Positions 52,080-61,181 of a stretch of DNA of 64,000 nt are shown in pieces. Position numbers and translations under genes: made by a program. The stretch comes from Amycolatopsis marina (GTDB taxonomy: Bacteria; Actinomycetota; Actinomycetes; Mycobacteriales; Pseudonocardiaceae), in the NCBI RefSeq assembly GCF_900111885.1, contig NZ_FOKG01000017.1:62001-126000 (forward strand), given 5' to 3'. The notes beneath the pieces are model-generated. The model saw nothing but the letters and a program-made list of their open reading frames with translations. It was not told where the DNA came from and made no database searches. Within the stretch, counting starts at the first letter, position 1; every line of letters starts with the position of its first letter.

Positions 52080-53098
52080 CAGCTTCGGCCAACGAACTCG
52101 AGCGTCGTCTGAAAGAAATCTGCTCCAATCATTCCCTCGAACTGCGGGTACAGCTTCTCCGCCTCGGAAGCGAACGCGGCCTGCTGCTTAGCAGTGAGTT
52201 CGTTGACCTCCATACCCTCGGCCGCCAACTGATCGATCGCCTTGGAAGCCTCCTCGTCATCGAACTGCCTCTTGAAGTCCGCTGTCTCCTGCGCAGCCTC
52301 CCGAAGAACCTGCTGATCCTCCTCTGCGAGGCCGTCGAACAGTTCCTGGTTCATCGCGAGGATGTATCCGTCGACGATGTGGTTGGTCAGCGAGAGGTAG
52401 TCCTGGACCTCGTAGAACTTGTTGGCCAGGGGCACCTCGACGGGGTTTTCCTGTCCGTCGATGGCGCCGAGTTGCAGGGCGCTGTATACCTCCTTGAAGT
52501 CCATCGGCGTCGGATTCGCGCCGAACGCCGTAAAGGTCTTCACCCACAGATCGTTTTGCGGGACGCGGATCTTGAGGCCCTGGAAGTCGGAGGGCTGCGT
52601 GATCGGCCGCTTGGAGTTGGTGGTCTGACGGAAGGTTCTGGTCATCATGGCCAGTCCCTCGGTGTCGAGCTTGCCCAGCGACTCCAGGAGGGTTTGCCCG
52701 GGCTCTCCTTCGAGATAATCGACGTACTGGTCGAAGTCCTCGAAGAGGTACGGCACACTGATTGCGTTCATCCGAGGCTCGAAGGACGCGTACACCGAGG
52801 TGGAGAGGATTGTGGCGTCAATCGAGCCATTCTGGACCTGGTTGACGGCGGCATTCTGGTCACCGCCGAACAGCGTCCCGTCCGGGAACACCTTCACCTC
52901 AATGTTACCGCCACTGTTTTCACTGACCGTGTCGGCAAAGTGCTCCGCCGCGACACCGACAGCGGACTGCGCCGGGTCGCCGACGGCCAGCCTGATAGTG
53001 ACTTTCTCACCACCTGCGCCGGTGCCTCCGTCGGCATCCCCACACGCGCTCAACGCAAGCGCCGTGACTGCGATGACCCCGGCAATTCGTGTCCTCAT
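52079..53098 (-). CDS. TRAP substrate-binding lipoprotein (DctP), minus operon
   Basis: The 339-residue protein has a signal peptide with lipobox ALSAC (Cys about 19), then a DctP domain: GLKIRVPQNDLWV containing the substrate-carboxylate Arg, NPTPMDFKEVYSALQLGAIDGQENP and NHIVDGYILAMNQELFD. The conserved Arg indicates an organic-acid substrate. It overlaps the GntR gene stop by four bases, so regulator and transporter are co-transcribed. Confidence 0.93.
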   Translation of the reverse strand: MRTRIAGVIAVTALALSACGDADGGTGAGGEKVTIRLAVGDPAQSAVGVAAEHFADTVSENSGGNIEVKVFPDGTLFGGDQNAAVNQVQNGSIDATILSTSVYASFEPRMNAISVPYLFEDFDQYVDYLEGEPGQTLLESLGKLDTEGLAMMTRTFRQTTNSKRPITQPSDFQGLKIRVPQNDLWVKTFTAFGANPTPMDFKEVYSALQLGAIDGQENPVEVPLANKFYEVQDYLSLTNHIVDGYILAMNQELFDGLAEEDQQVLREAAQETADFKRQFDDEEASKAIDQLAAEGMEVNELTAKQQAAFASEAEKLYPQFEGMIGADFFQTTLEFVGRS

Positions 53099-53799
53099 TC
53101 GGCTTCCTTAGGGTTGGCCTGTGCCAGGGGCGGGTCCGTAACTGTGCCCTGGACTATTGCGGTGAGCTTTTCCTCCGCTGAAGAGATGTGGGCGACCAGC
53201 GACCGCGCGGCCTCCTCGGCGTCGCCGCGGCTAAGTGCCTCGCAAACCATGCGATGTTCGCTGAGGCTTTGGTCGACCCGGCCGTGATAGCGGTAGGACG
53301 TGAAGTGGCGGAAGCGATCGAGTTGCACGCAGACGATCTCGTAGGCCTGGATGAGCCGCCGATTTTCTGCCGCCGCCACGATCGTCCGGTGGAAGTCGTC
53401 GTCCACCTTCAGATACCGGGCAATGCGTTCGGGGTCCATCGGGGTCGTGAACTCGTCGAACAGGGAGACGAACCACGAAAGCCGCTCCCGATCCCACTTC
53501 ACCATCCGAAATAGACCTGCGGGCTCCAACAGGCGCCGGAGTTCGAACACTTCTGCGACGTCCTTTGCGTCCAAACCCGAAACTGCCCAGCCAACTCGGC
53601 CGCGCCGGACTACCAACCCGGTCGACTCCAGTTGCCGCAGCGCGTCACGCACTGGCGTGCGACTGACGCCGAGTTGCTCTGAAAGGTGGCGGTCGCTCAA
53701 CAACGCACCGGGTTCAAGGGAGCAGTCGATGATCGCCTGCTTCAGGCGCTCATAGGCCTGGGTTCCGACGTGCTGGGTTACGAGAGGGGCAAGTTCCAC
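53095..53799 (-). CDS. GntR-family (FCD) regulator of the minus-strand operon
   Basis: The 234-residue protein has a winged helix (LSDRHLSEQLGVSRTPVRDALRQLESTGLV, about 35-64) and an FCD domain with DDFHRTIVAAAENRRLI, SLSEHRMVCEAL and SLVAHI. It starts at GTG with a perfect TTGGTATACCAA palindrome ending at 53804, only 4 nt before the start codon, so it almost certainly regulates its own operon. The DNA-binding helix SRTPVR is nearly identical to that of the divergent GntR at 54200. Confidence 0.92.
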   Translation of the reverse strand: MELAPLVTQHVGTQAYERLKQAIIDCSLEPGALLSDRHLSEQLGVSRTPVRDALRQLESTGLVVRRGRVGWAVSGLDAKDVAEVFELRRLLEPAGLFRMVKWDRERLSWFVSLFDEFTTPMDPERIARYLKVDDDFHRTIVAAAENRRLIQAYEIVCVQLDRFRHFTSYRYHGRVDQSLSEHRMVCEALSRGDAEEAARSLVAHISSAEEKLTAIVQGTVTDPPLAQANPKEAE

Positions 53800-53803
53800 G
53801 CCG

Positions 53804-53815
53804 TTGGTATACCAA
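53804..53815. promoter_or_regulatory. GntR operator TTGGTATACCAA, minus operon
   Basis: This is a perfect 12-bp palindrome directly before the GTG of the minus-strand GntR gene. There is no room for a ribosome binding site between them, suggesting a leaderless transcript or a start slightly inside the gene. GGTATACC recurs twice at 54170-54185. Confidence 0.75.
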
Positions 53816-54169
53816 ATTCCGAATCCCGTACACCATGAGCGTTATGGACTTGTTACCCTGCCGAAGGCTGGTGGAGGCGGCTCACCTGCTCGCCCAGCGG
53901 AAACGGCCACCCGGCGTTCTGTCGGCATCAAGACTGCTTCCCGGTGCTGGGCCATGTCGTGCGGACGCCGCCGCTCGGCGAACTGTCCCCCGGCCTTGGA
54001 GTCTGGATAGTTGCTACCGCCGAGCGACGTGATCGACAGGTGGGGGAGAAGACCCAGTTGTCGTGCTGGGACGGGAGGTCAGAGGCCCTAATGCGACCTG
54101 GCCGATCAGCCCGCGGCCTTGGTTGCCGTTCGTCCTTGGAGTGAGCCGAACGCCAATCAGGAGGTTGAC
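53816..54169. other. Divergent promoter region between the two polyol operons
   Basis: No supportable gene; short plus-strand frames lack ribosome binding sites and domains. Both operon promoters must lie at the edges beside the palindromes. Confidence 0.5.
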
Positions 54170-54185
54170 GGTATACCGGTATACC
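54170..54185. promoter_or_regulatory. Tandem GntR operator, plus operon
   Basis: GGTATACCGGTATACC is two GGTATACC palindromes in direct contact, itself palindromic. It ends 14 nt before the ATG of the plus-strand GntR gene, which lacks an obvious Shine-Dalgarno sequence. It shares its core with the operator at 53804, so the two regulators may cross-talk. Confidence 0.75.
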
Positions 54186-54199
54186 TACATACTCGTCCG

Positions 54200-54901
54200 A
54201 TGCGTGAAGGTTCCTTGATCAAACCTCAGCGTGTGGTCAGCTTGAGTGACCGTGTGTTCGAAGCACTGGAGGACGCAATCGTCCGGTGTGAGCTCAAGCC
54301 GGGCGAGGTCGTGACGGACCGGACGCTGAGCGCGCGACTTGAGGTGAGCCGGACGCCGGTGCGCGAGGCGTTGCAGCGGCTCGCGGCATCCGGGCTGGTC
54401 GCACCGCGCGACCGTGGAGCGGGGTGGGAGATCGCCGGATTCGACGAGCGCGACCTGAGTGAGCTTTTCGAGCTTCGGAAGGCGCTCGAACCCCTTGGGC
54501 TGCGCCAACTGCTCAGTGGTAGTGAACCCCAGCCGCGCGAAATTCAAATTCTGGGCAGGTTCTTCGACGACTTCGAAGAACCGATCGAGGTCGCGGAGTA
54601 CTCTCGGTATTTCCGGCGCGATAATGAGTTTCACAAAGAGATTGTCGCGTGTACTGAGAACAATCGGATCATTGGCTTTTACGGGATTGTGGAAAGACAG
54701 ATCGATCGTGGACGCCATTTCTTGTCGACCGGCTATCAGGGTCGGATCGAGGAGAATCTGGCCGAACACAAGATGATTACGAGGGCGATCGCCGAACGTG
54801 ACCTGAACCGAGCGATCGACGCTCTGCTTCACCATCTCACTCGAGGCGAAGAACTGATGGTCGAGCATATCAAGACGGAGCGTGCGGCGGGCCGTTTCTG
54901 A
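54200..54901 (+). CDS. GntR-family (FCD) regulator of the plus-strand operon
   Basis: The 233-residue protein has a winged helix (TLSARLEVSRTPVREALQRLAASGLV) and an FCD domain with DNEFHKEIVACTENNRII, EHKMITRAIAE and LLHHLTRG. It is paralogous to the minus-strand GntR and heads the divergent operon; its product is followed after 74 nt by the iron alcohol dehydrogenase. The start codon lies just past the tandem operator, consistent with tight autoregulation. Confidence 0.92.
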   Translation: MREGSLIKPQRVVSLSDRVFEALEDAIVRCELKPGEVVTDRTLSARLEVSRTPVREALQRLAASGLVAPRDRGAGWEIAGFDERDLSELFELRKALEPLGLRQLLSGSEPQPREIQILGRFFDDFEEPIEVAEYSRYFRRDNEFHKEIVACTENNRIIGFYGIVERQIDRGRHFLSTGYQGRIEENLAEHKMITRAIAERDLNRAIDALLHHLTRGEELMVEHIKTERAAGRF

Positions 54902-54975
54902 CCGCGCGCGTCGAGGTATTCGGTTTTCGACCTTATGTGCCTCGGTTAGATGCGGCTTGTCGTGCAGGAGGATTA

Positions 54976-56151
54976 GTGAGTAGGTCAGTGCAGCCCAAAA
55001 ACGTCCAGTTGCGTGAGCGTTCCTCGCTGCGTGAATTCGACTACGAGATACCCACCAGGATTGTCGGCGGCCCGAATGTGATCGCGAGGTTGCCCGCGGA
55101 ACTCGACCGGTACGGGGTGCGCAGCCCGTTGGTCATCACAGACGCGGGTATCAGGTCGGCCGGGGTTCTCGATGTCGTCCTCGCCGCTCTGCCCGGCGGT
55201 CGGGACTCGGTGGCGGTGTTCGACGCGATCGAATCCGATCCGACGACCGACTCGGTGGACGCCGCCGCGCGGATGATCCACGACGGCGGGCACGACGTGG
55301 TGGTGGCGCTCGGCGGGGGGAGTCCGCTGGACGCGGCGAAGGCCGCTGCGGCAGTGGCCATATCGGGCCGGCCGGCCCTCGATCTTGTCGGTCCCGAGAA
55401 GGTTGACGTCGCGCCCCTGACTGTGTTCGCTGTGCCGACCACCGCGGGCACAGGCAGCGAGGTCACCAGGTTCTGTGTGCTTAACGATCCGGCCTCGCAA
55501 CGCAAGGTCAGCATCTCGTCGATGCGTGTGACACCTAGGCTGGCGCTGCTCGACCCCGAACTGACAACTGGGTTGCCTGCGGGGATCACCGCAGCAACCG
55601 GCTTCGACGCGCTCGCGCATGCCGTGGAGTCGTACGGCAGCGTGTGGAACAACCCGATCTCCGAGGGACACGCGAGGCACGCCGTCACGCTGATTGGCAC
55701 TCACCTGCGCGACGCGGTGCACGATCCGACCAATCGGCAGGCACGGATGGGCATGTTGGCCGCGAGTTGTATCGCCGAACTCGCGGCCAACTCGACCAGG
55801 CTCGGCCTTGCCCACGCGCTGGCGGTTCCACTGGGTGCCGCGCACAAAATTCCGCACGGTGTCGCTGTGGCGCACATGCTTCCCGAGATGTGCACATTCA
55901 ACGAGCGGGCCGAGCCGGGCCGCTACGCGGAGCTAGCCCGGTGTCTGGCCCCCGGGGCGGATCGCCTTGCCGACGCCGTGCGTACACTCCGCTCCGATGT
56001 GGGCCTGACCACTCGTCTACGCGATTGGGGCGTAGGCGAGGCGGACTTCAAGCCGATAGTCGAGATCGCGCTAGGTAGTGATAACACCCAGGCCAATCCC
56101 CGAATCGCGGGCGAGAGCGAACTCACCGACCTGCTGCGCGCCGCCTTATGA
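54976..56151 (+). CDS. Iron-containing alcohol dehydrogenase, copy 2
   Basis: The 391-residue protein has VALGGGSPLDAAKAAAA, VPTTAGTGSEVTRF and metal ligands in TGFDALAHAVESYGS and HALAVPLGAAHKIPHGVAVAH. It starts at GTG with AGGAGG upstream; an earlier in-frame ATG at 54937 has no site. It is paralogous to the product of 44013-45173. It overlaps the next gene by four bases. Confidence 0.9.
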   Translation: MSRSVQPKNVQLRERSSLREFDYEIPTRIVGGPNVIARLPAELDRYGVRSPLVITDAGIRSAGVLDVVLAALPGGRDSVAVFDAIESDPTTDSVDAAARMIHDGGHDVVVALGGGSPLDAAKAAAAVAISGRPALDLVGPEKVDVAPLTVFAVPTTAGTGSEVTRFCVLNDPASQRKVSISSMRVTPRLALLDPELTTGLPAGITAATGFDALAHAVESYGSVWNNPISEGHARHAVTLIGTHLRDAVHDPTNRQARMGMLAASCIAELAANSTRLGLAHALAVPLGAAHKIPHGVAVAHMLPEMCTFNERAEPGRYAELARCLAPGADRLADAVRTLRSDVGLTTRLRDWGVGEADFKPIVEIALGSDNTQANPRIAGESELTDLLRAAL

Positions 56152-57203
56152 GCAACGGCAACGTACGGCGTCCCGAGAGCGATCTGGTTTCCTTCGCCAC
56201 CCAGGTGCTACGCGCGACCGGCGTGGCCGGTCGCGCCGCCGCTCTGGTGGCCGAGAGCCTTGTCGACGCCGATCGGCACGGTGTCTCCTCGCACGGCCTG
56301 ATCCGGCTGCCGATCTATGTGAGGCGGCTTCGTGAGGGCATGGTCGACCCAGTGGCGGTTCCTACGGTGCGGATGTCCGGCGCACGTGCAAGCGTGGACG
56401 GCCGCAACGCGATGGGCGCTCTGGTGGCCACGACCGCGGTGGACGCGGCCTGTCGGCTGGCCGACGAGTACGGCATCGGTGCCAGTGCTGCGAGAAATAG
56501 CAACCACTGCGGCACCATGGGTTTCTACGCCCGCGGCGCTGCCGAGCGTGGCTACTTTGCGGTGGCGATGTCCAACGCGCCGGTCACCATGACCTATCAC
56601 GGCGGACGGACTCCGGCGGTCGGTACCAACCCACTCGCGGTGGCCGTTCCCCGTCCCCGGAAGCCGCCAGTCGTGCTCGACATCGCCTCCAGTGCCGTCG
56701 CGCGTGGAAAGATCATCGTCGCGGACAGCAAGGGGGAGTCGATCCCGCCGGGCTGGGGCATCGATGCCGGAGGCAGACCGACCACTGTCGCCGCGGAAGC
56801 GCTGAAGGGCGCCATGTTGCCATTCGCGGGCCCCAAGGGCTCCGGGTTGGCGCTCATGATCGACCTGCTGTGCGGTGTTTTCGCCGGTGCTGCCTCCGGA
56901 GCCGACATCGGCAATATGTACGAGGACTGGGAGCGACCACAGAATGTCGGCCATGCCTTCTTCGTGGCCGACTTCACCAGTCAGCTCGACCGTTACGGTG
57001 ATGAGTTGGAGAACTTCCTGAGCTGGGTCGGTTCGCTACCTCCCACCGAGGGCCTCGACACTGTCCTGCTTCCCGGTGAACCCGAGCGGCGCGCAGCTCA
57101 CCTGGCCGATGAACAGGGAGTATCGCTCAGCGCGACAACGTGGGCCGCGCTGAGCGTGTTGGCATCAGAACTGGGTGTGGATACACCGAGTGCACCTGCC
57201 TAG
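56148..57203 (+). CDS. Ldh-family oxidoreductase, copy 2
   Basis: The 351-residue protein has DRHGVSSHGLIRLPIYVRRL (SSHG replaces the DSHG of copy 1), SAARNSNHCGTMGFYARGAAERGY, GTNPLAVAVP and FAGPKGSGLALMIDLL. It is an NAD(P)-dependent 2-oxo/2-hydroxy acid oxidoreductase. The start overlaps the iron alcohol dehydrogenase stop (ATGA-type), so alcohol and acid oxidation are probably linked steps. Confidence 0.9.
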   Translation: MSNGNVRRPESDLVSFATQVLRATGVAGRAAALVAESLVDADRHGVSSHGLIRLPIYVRRLREGMVDPVAVPTVRMSGARASVDGRNAMGALVATTAVDAACRLADEYGIGASAARNSNHCGTMGFYARGAAERGYFAVAMSNAPVTMTYHGGRTPAVGTNPLAVAVPRPRKPPVVLDIASSAVARGKIIVADSKGESIPPGWGIDAGGRPTTVAAEALKGAMLPFAGPKGSGLALMIDLLCGVFAGAASGADIGNMYEDWERPQNVGHAFFVADFTSQLDRYGDELENFLSWVGSLPPTEGLDTVLLPGEPERRAAHLADEQGVSLSATTWAALSVLASELGVDTPSAPA

Positions 57204-57248
57204 ATAGGGCTCTCTCCCCGAATAAGCGACGATGTTCAGGACCAGAGC

Positions 57249-57425
57249 ATGAAAATTGCTGCCATCCAGCCAACCTACGACGACTCGGTGCAGCGCCTGA
57301 GGTACGTCTGCTTGGACGCCGTCCGAGCTGTGGCACTCCGCTTTTCGTGTCTCTCAGCCGCTCGACAATGTATTGCGGTTGATCACCCAGCTGACCGGCA
57401 AAATCGACGCGGAGGTGTTCTCTAA
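57249..57425 (+). pseudogene. Short decayed ORF before the second TRAP transporter
   Basis: An ATG opens 58 codons (begins MKIAAIQPTYDDSVQRLRYV). A second frame then stays open to 57498, reading LTGKIDAEVFSKNTGLRVVV. The two together look like a frameshifted small gene, but no family is recognised and the ribosome binding site is poor (CAGGAC at 57237). Otherwise the 316-nt gap between the Ldh and TRAP genes holds nothing clear. Confidence 0.3.
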
Positions 57426-57519
57426 AAACACCGGCCTCCGTGTCGTGGTGAACACGGTTAGCGCAGTAGCAATCCGCGCCCCGCACGCCCCACTCTGATT
57501 ATCCACTGGAAGGACTGCT

Positions 57520-58545
57520 ATGAATTCGCGACTTCGCCGCCTCTACGGCGTCGCAACGGCCACCGCCCTCACCGTCACGCTCGTTGGGTGCGGCGACTCG
57601 GGCGACGATGCCGATGGCGCCAAGGCTGAGGGAGACAGCCAGCAGGAGAACGTCTCGCTGACCTTGGGACACGTCTGGCCAGAGAAAGACCCGCAGGCCG
57701 AGGCGACGGCCCGCTTCGTCGAGGCGGTTGCCGAGGAAACGGACGGCAGTGTGGAGATCGAGGTCTTCCCTGCGGGGCAGGCCGGCGGGGACCGGGACAT
57801 CCTCGAGGGCCTCGCCCTGGGAACGACTGACATTTGGGTTGGTGGCGCCGGCGTCTACAATGCGGTGAGCGACGTGGGCGAGTTTTTTGTGACGCCCTTC
57901 ATGTTCGACAGCATCGATGAGGCCGCAGACGCCTACAGCGGCGAACTCGGTGAAGCCGTACGCCAGAGGCTCGACGAGGAGACGGAAACTACCGTCATCG
58001 GCCTGTGGCCGCGCGGCCCCCGCCACATTACTACGAACAAGGCGCTGAACACCCCGAACGATCTCAGCGGCCTGCGGATCCGGGTTCCGGAGAACCCGAT
58101 GTTCATCGAGGGGTTCGAGGCGATGGCGGCCAACCCCACGCCGATGGAGTTTCCTGAAGTCTTCACCGCGCTACAGCAGGGGACCATCGATGGGCAGGAG
58201 AACCCTCTCGCGCTGATCCAGTCCTCCGGGTTCGCGCAGGTGCAGTCCCACCTGAACCTGACAGGCCACATCATCGAGCCGCTGGCGCTGGCTATCTCGG
58301 ACAGCGCCTGGGAGTCGCTCTCGGAGAGGCAGCAGGAAGGCATCCGCAACGCCTCGGACCAGGTGAGCGAGGAGTTCCGCGACGAGGTGAAGCAGCAGGA
58401 GAAGCAGCTTCGCGAGGAGCTCGAGGGCGAGGGGATGACGGTCGTCGAGCCCGACATCAACGCGTTCCGGAAGAGCACGCAGCCCGTTCGCGAGACCCAG
58501 GGCAGCGCCTTCGTCGACCTGTACGAGCTGGTGGAGCAAGAGTGA
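57520..58545 (+). CDS. TRAP substrate-binding lipoprotein (DctP), plus operon
   Basis: The 341-residue protein has a lipobox TLVGC (Cys about 25), an acidic linker, then a DctP domain: LSLTLGHVWPEKDPQ-like opening, GLRIRVPENPMFIEGF with the carboxylate-binding Arg, and NPTPMEFPEVFTALQQGTIDGQENP. AAGGAC precedes the ATG. The same family as the protein at 52079, but the ligand-contact regions differ, suggesting a related yet different acid. Confidence 0.93.
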   Translation: MNSRLRRLYGVATATALTVTLVGCGDSGDDADGAKAEGDSQQENVSLTLGHVWPEKDPQAEATARFVEAVAEETDGSVEIEVFPAGQAGGDRDILEGLALGTTDIWVGGAGVYNAVSDVGEFFVTPFMFDSIDEAADAYSGELGEAVRQRLDEETETTVIGLWPRGPRHITTNKALNTPNDLSGLRIRVPENPMFIEGFEAMAANPTPMEFPEVFTALQQGTIDGQENPLALIQSSGFAQVQSHLNLTGHIIEPLALAISDSAWESLSERQQEGIRNASDQVSEEFRDEVKQQEKQLREELEGEGMTVVEPDINAFRKSTQPVRETQGSAFVDLYELVEQE

Positions 58546-59108
58546 CTTCCGCGGCCGAAGGCCCTGGTGCGCGGCCGTCGGCCGCGGCCGCCGAGAGCCT
58601 GGACCCGGAGGACCTTCCCGCCGTCGAAGGTCGGTTCAGCAAGGCGCTGGCCGGCGTCTGCGTGGTGCTCCTCATGGGCGTCCTCGCCACGGTCCTGCTG
58701 CAGGTTGTTATGCGCTACGGCTTCAACAGTCCACTCACATGGACCGACGAAGCGACCCGGCTGCAGCTCGTCTGGTTAACCTTCATCGGCGCGGCCCTGG
58801 CCTACAGAATGGGGTCGGACATCGCGGTGGACGCCCTGGAGCAGCTCGCCGCCAAACGCTGCTGGACGTGGGTCGCCAGTTCCGCGGTCGTGATCATCCA
58901 GGGGACGATCGCGATTGTGGCAGTGATCTTTGTCGTCGCGGGCTGGCAGCTCGTCCAGGCGACGATGGCCAGGGATACTCCCGCACTCGACATCCCCGTG
59001 GCCACCTTCTACGCGGCGGTCCCGTCATGCGGCGTGCTGCTGCTGCTGTCGCTCGCCGAGCGGGCTTGGCGCGCGAATCGCGCTCGCGTCGAGGGAGGGA
59101 CAGAATGA
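58542..59108 (+). CDS. TRAP transporter small permease (DctQ), plus operon
   Basis: The 188-residue protein has four membrane segments and the family LTWTDEATRLQLVWLTFIGAALAYRMG segment. The GTG start overlaps the dctP stop (GTGA) and the stop overlaps the dctM start (ATGA). Confidence 0.92.
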   Translation: MTSAAEGPGARPSAAAAESLDPEDLPAVEGRFSKALAGVCVVLLMGVLATVLLQVVMRYGFNSPLTWTDEATRLQLVWLTFIGAALAYRMGSDIAVDALEQLAAKRCWTWVASSAVVIIQGTIAIVAVIFVVAGWQLVQATMARDTPALDIPVATFYAAVPSCGVLLLLSLAERAWRANRARVEGGTE

Positions 59109-60382
59109 TCACCGGCATCCTCCTGCTGGTCGGGCTCCTGGTCCTGATCCTCGTCGGCGTGCCGGTCAGCTACGCTTTTCTGGCGACGGCTGCCGTGTAC
59201 CTCCTGTTCGTACTCGAGCTCCCGGTGGTGACCGTGGCGCAGCGAGTGGGCACTGGGGCCGACTCGTTTGCGCTGACCGCGATACCACTGTTCCTGCTTG
59301 CCGGGTCACTGATGAATGCAGGAGGGATCACGCGGCGGCTGATTAACTTCGCTAACCTACTCGTCGGTTGGCTGCCCGGCGGCCTCGGCGCCGTCAACAT
59401 CGCCGTGAGCGTTTTCTTCGCCGGCATTTCTGGGTCAGCTGTCGCCGACGCGTCCGCCGTCGGGAAGGCTATGATCCCCGGGATGGTCCAGCAGGGCTAC
59501 CCGCGGTCCTTCGCTGCGGGCGTCACCGCAGGCTCGAGCATCGTCGGGCCGATCATCCCGCCGTCGATCCCGATCATCGTTTACGGACTCGCCTCGGGGC
59601 TACCGATCGGCGCGCTGTTCCTCGCCGGAGTCTTCCCGGGGCTGCTCTTCGGCTTGGTTATCCTCATCATGACCGTGCTGATCTCCCTTCGTCGCGGCTA
59701 CCCTCGGATGCATCGGATCACGTGGAGCCATGCGTTGACCGCCACGAGAGACGCCATAGCGGCGCTGATCATGCCGCTGATCATCGTCCTGGGGATCGTC
59801 TCAGGGATCTTCACCGCTACTGAGTCAGCAGCGATCGCCGCCTTCTATGCCCTGCTGCTTGCCGCTGTCTTCTATCGCGAGCTTAACTGGCGGGACATCC
59901 CCAAGGTCTTCCTCGAGACGGCCGTGCTGAGCGCCGCGATCCTGTTCATCATCGCTTTGGCCAGCGCCTTCGGGTGGGTGCTGATCCGGTCAGGGTTCCC
60001 GCAGGTGCTCTCGGGCGCTTTGGCCAACTCCGGGCTCGGGGTCGTCGGCGTCCTGCTGCTCATCAACCTCGCGTTGCTGGTCTTCGGCATGTTTATGGAG
60101 AGCAACGCCGCGATCCTGGTGTTCACGCCGTTGCTGCTCCCGATCGCGGCCGCTCTGGATATCGACCCGATTCATCTGGGCATCATAATCGTCTTCAACC
60201 TCATGATGGGTCTGCTGACGCCCCCCGTCGGCATGTGCCTGTTCGTGACGTCGTCGATCGCCCGGCTCCCGGTGATGACGGTGGCCCGTGCCGCCTGGCC
60301 GTACCTCGCCTCGGCTGTCGTGACGCTGATTGTCATCACCTACTGGCCGCCGTTGACCACTTGGCTCCCGAGTCAGTTCTAA
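59105..60382 (+). CDS. TRAP transporter large permease (DctM), plus operon
   Basis: The 425-residue protein has about 12 membrane segments and family motifs: NIAVSVFFAGISGSAVADASAVG, IPPSIPIIVYGLASGLPIG, FMESNAAILVFTPLLLPIA and TPPVGMCLFVTSSIARL. The start at 59105 (ATG in AATGATC) gives the expected length. It completes the second TRAP system. Confidence 0.94.
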   Translation: MITGILLLVGLLVLILVGVPVSYAFLATAAVYLLFVLELPVVTVAQRVGTGADSFALTAIPLFLLAGSLMNAGGITRRLINFANLLVGWLPGGLGAVNIAVSVFFAGISGSAVADASAVGKAMIPGMVQQGYPRSFAAGVTAGSSIVGPIIPPSIPIIVYGLASGLPIGALFLAGVFPGLLFGLVILIMTVLISLRRGYPRMHRITWSHALTATRDAIAALIMPLIIVLGIVSGIFTATESAAIAAFYALLLAAVFYRELNWRDIPKVFLETAVLSAAILFIIALASAFGWVLIRSGFPQVLSGALANSGLGVVGVLLLINLALLVFGMFMESNAAILVFTPLLLPIAAALDIDPIHLGIIIVFNLMMGLLTPPVGMCLFVTSSIARLPVMTVARAAWPYLASAVVTLIVITYWPPLTTWLPSQF

Positions 60383-60539
60383 ACCATTTTTGGCGTTGCC
60401 CCGATCGCGGACTTTAGCTGCGCGGGTTGCTGCGCTCATGCACCACACCTAGGCTCCCCGCAACATGCTCGTTCGCAATGAGGGGGAGCGACGTTGGCCG
60501 CACTGACTCAGCTGCTCAACTCCTGACGAAGGGAGACGT

Positions 60540-61151
60540 ATGGCAGGCCCGGGGTTCGAGAGTCCAGCTGTTTCCGACGCTATGGAGCATCTCGGCCTGC
60601 CGACCGGCGTCGTCGATGGACTGACCAACGTGCCGACCGACATCCTGAGTGCCATCGGGTTTGCCCGTACCGCGACAGTGGTGGACTCCGACGAGGCGAA
60701 CATCCCCGGCTTGGCCGAGTACCTGGACGAGGCCCAGGAGGGCGACATGTTGGTCCTGGGTTGGGAGGCGACATCCGTTGCCTCCGTGTGGGGAGGGCTG
60801 GCGGCCACTCGGGGGTGCGCGGGGTTGGTCAACGCCGGCTGGATCCGGAATCTTGCCGACGTGTCGGAGCTGCGACTCGCGGTCTGGGCCCGCGGTGCGA
60901 CACCGTGCAGTGGCAAGGGCAGGCTCGCCGTCACGAACGTGGGTGCGCCGGTAACCGTGGGAGGTGCCGTGATCAACGACCGCGACCTTGTCATCGCCGA
61001 CTCCACCGGGATCTGCGTGGTTCCGGGCGCCCAGTGGTGGTCGGTCCTCGCGTACGCCGCTCAGCTCCAGGACCGGGACGAGGCGTTCCGGCAGGCGCTC
61101 AGCACGGGAGCCGGCTTCTCCTCGGCCCGCAGAGAAGCGGGCACGATGTGA
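60540..61151 (+). CDS. RraA-family protein with altered active motif
   Basis: The 203-residue protein is an RraA-like fold: SPAVSDAMEHLGLPTG at the start, GGLAATRGCAGLVNAGWIRN in the middle, VGGAVINDRDLVIADSTGICVVP later. In the catalytic G-x20-R-D motif the metal-binding Asp is replaced by Asn (WIRN against AVRD in the paralogue at 42206). It may use a different mechanism, have lost activity or bind another ligand. GAAGGGAGA precedes the ATG. It lies 157 nt after the TRAP genes. Confidence 0.82.
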   Translation: MAGPGFESPAVSDAMEHLGLPTGVVDGLTNVPTDILSAIGFARTATVVDSDEANIPGLAEYLDEAQEGDMLVLGWEATSVASVWGGLAATRGCAGLVNAGWIRNLADVSELRLAVWARGATPCSGKGRLAVTNVGAPVTVGGAVINDRDLVIADSTGICVVPGAQWWSVLAYAAQLQDRDEAFRQALSTGAGFSSARREAGTM

Positions 61152-61181
61152 GGCCAGTGTTGACGCCGCTCGCCGCAGAGC

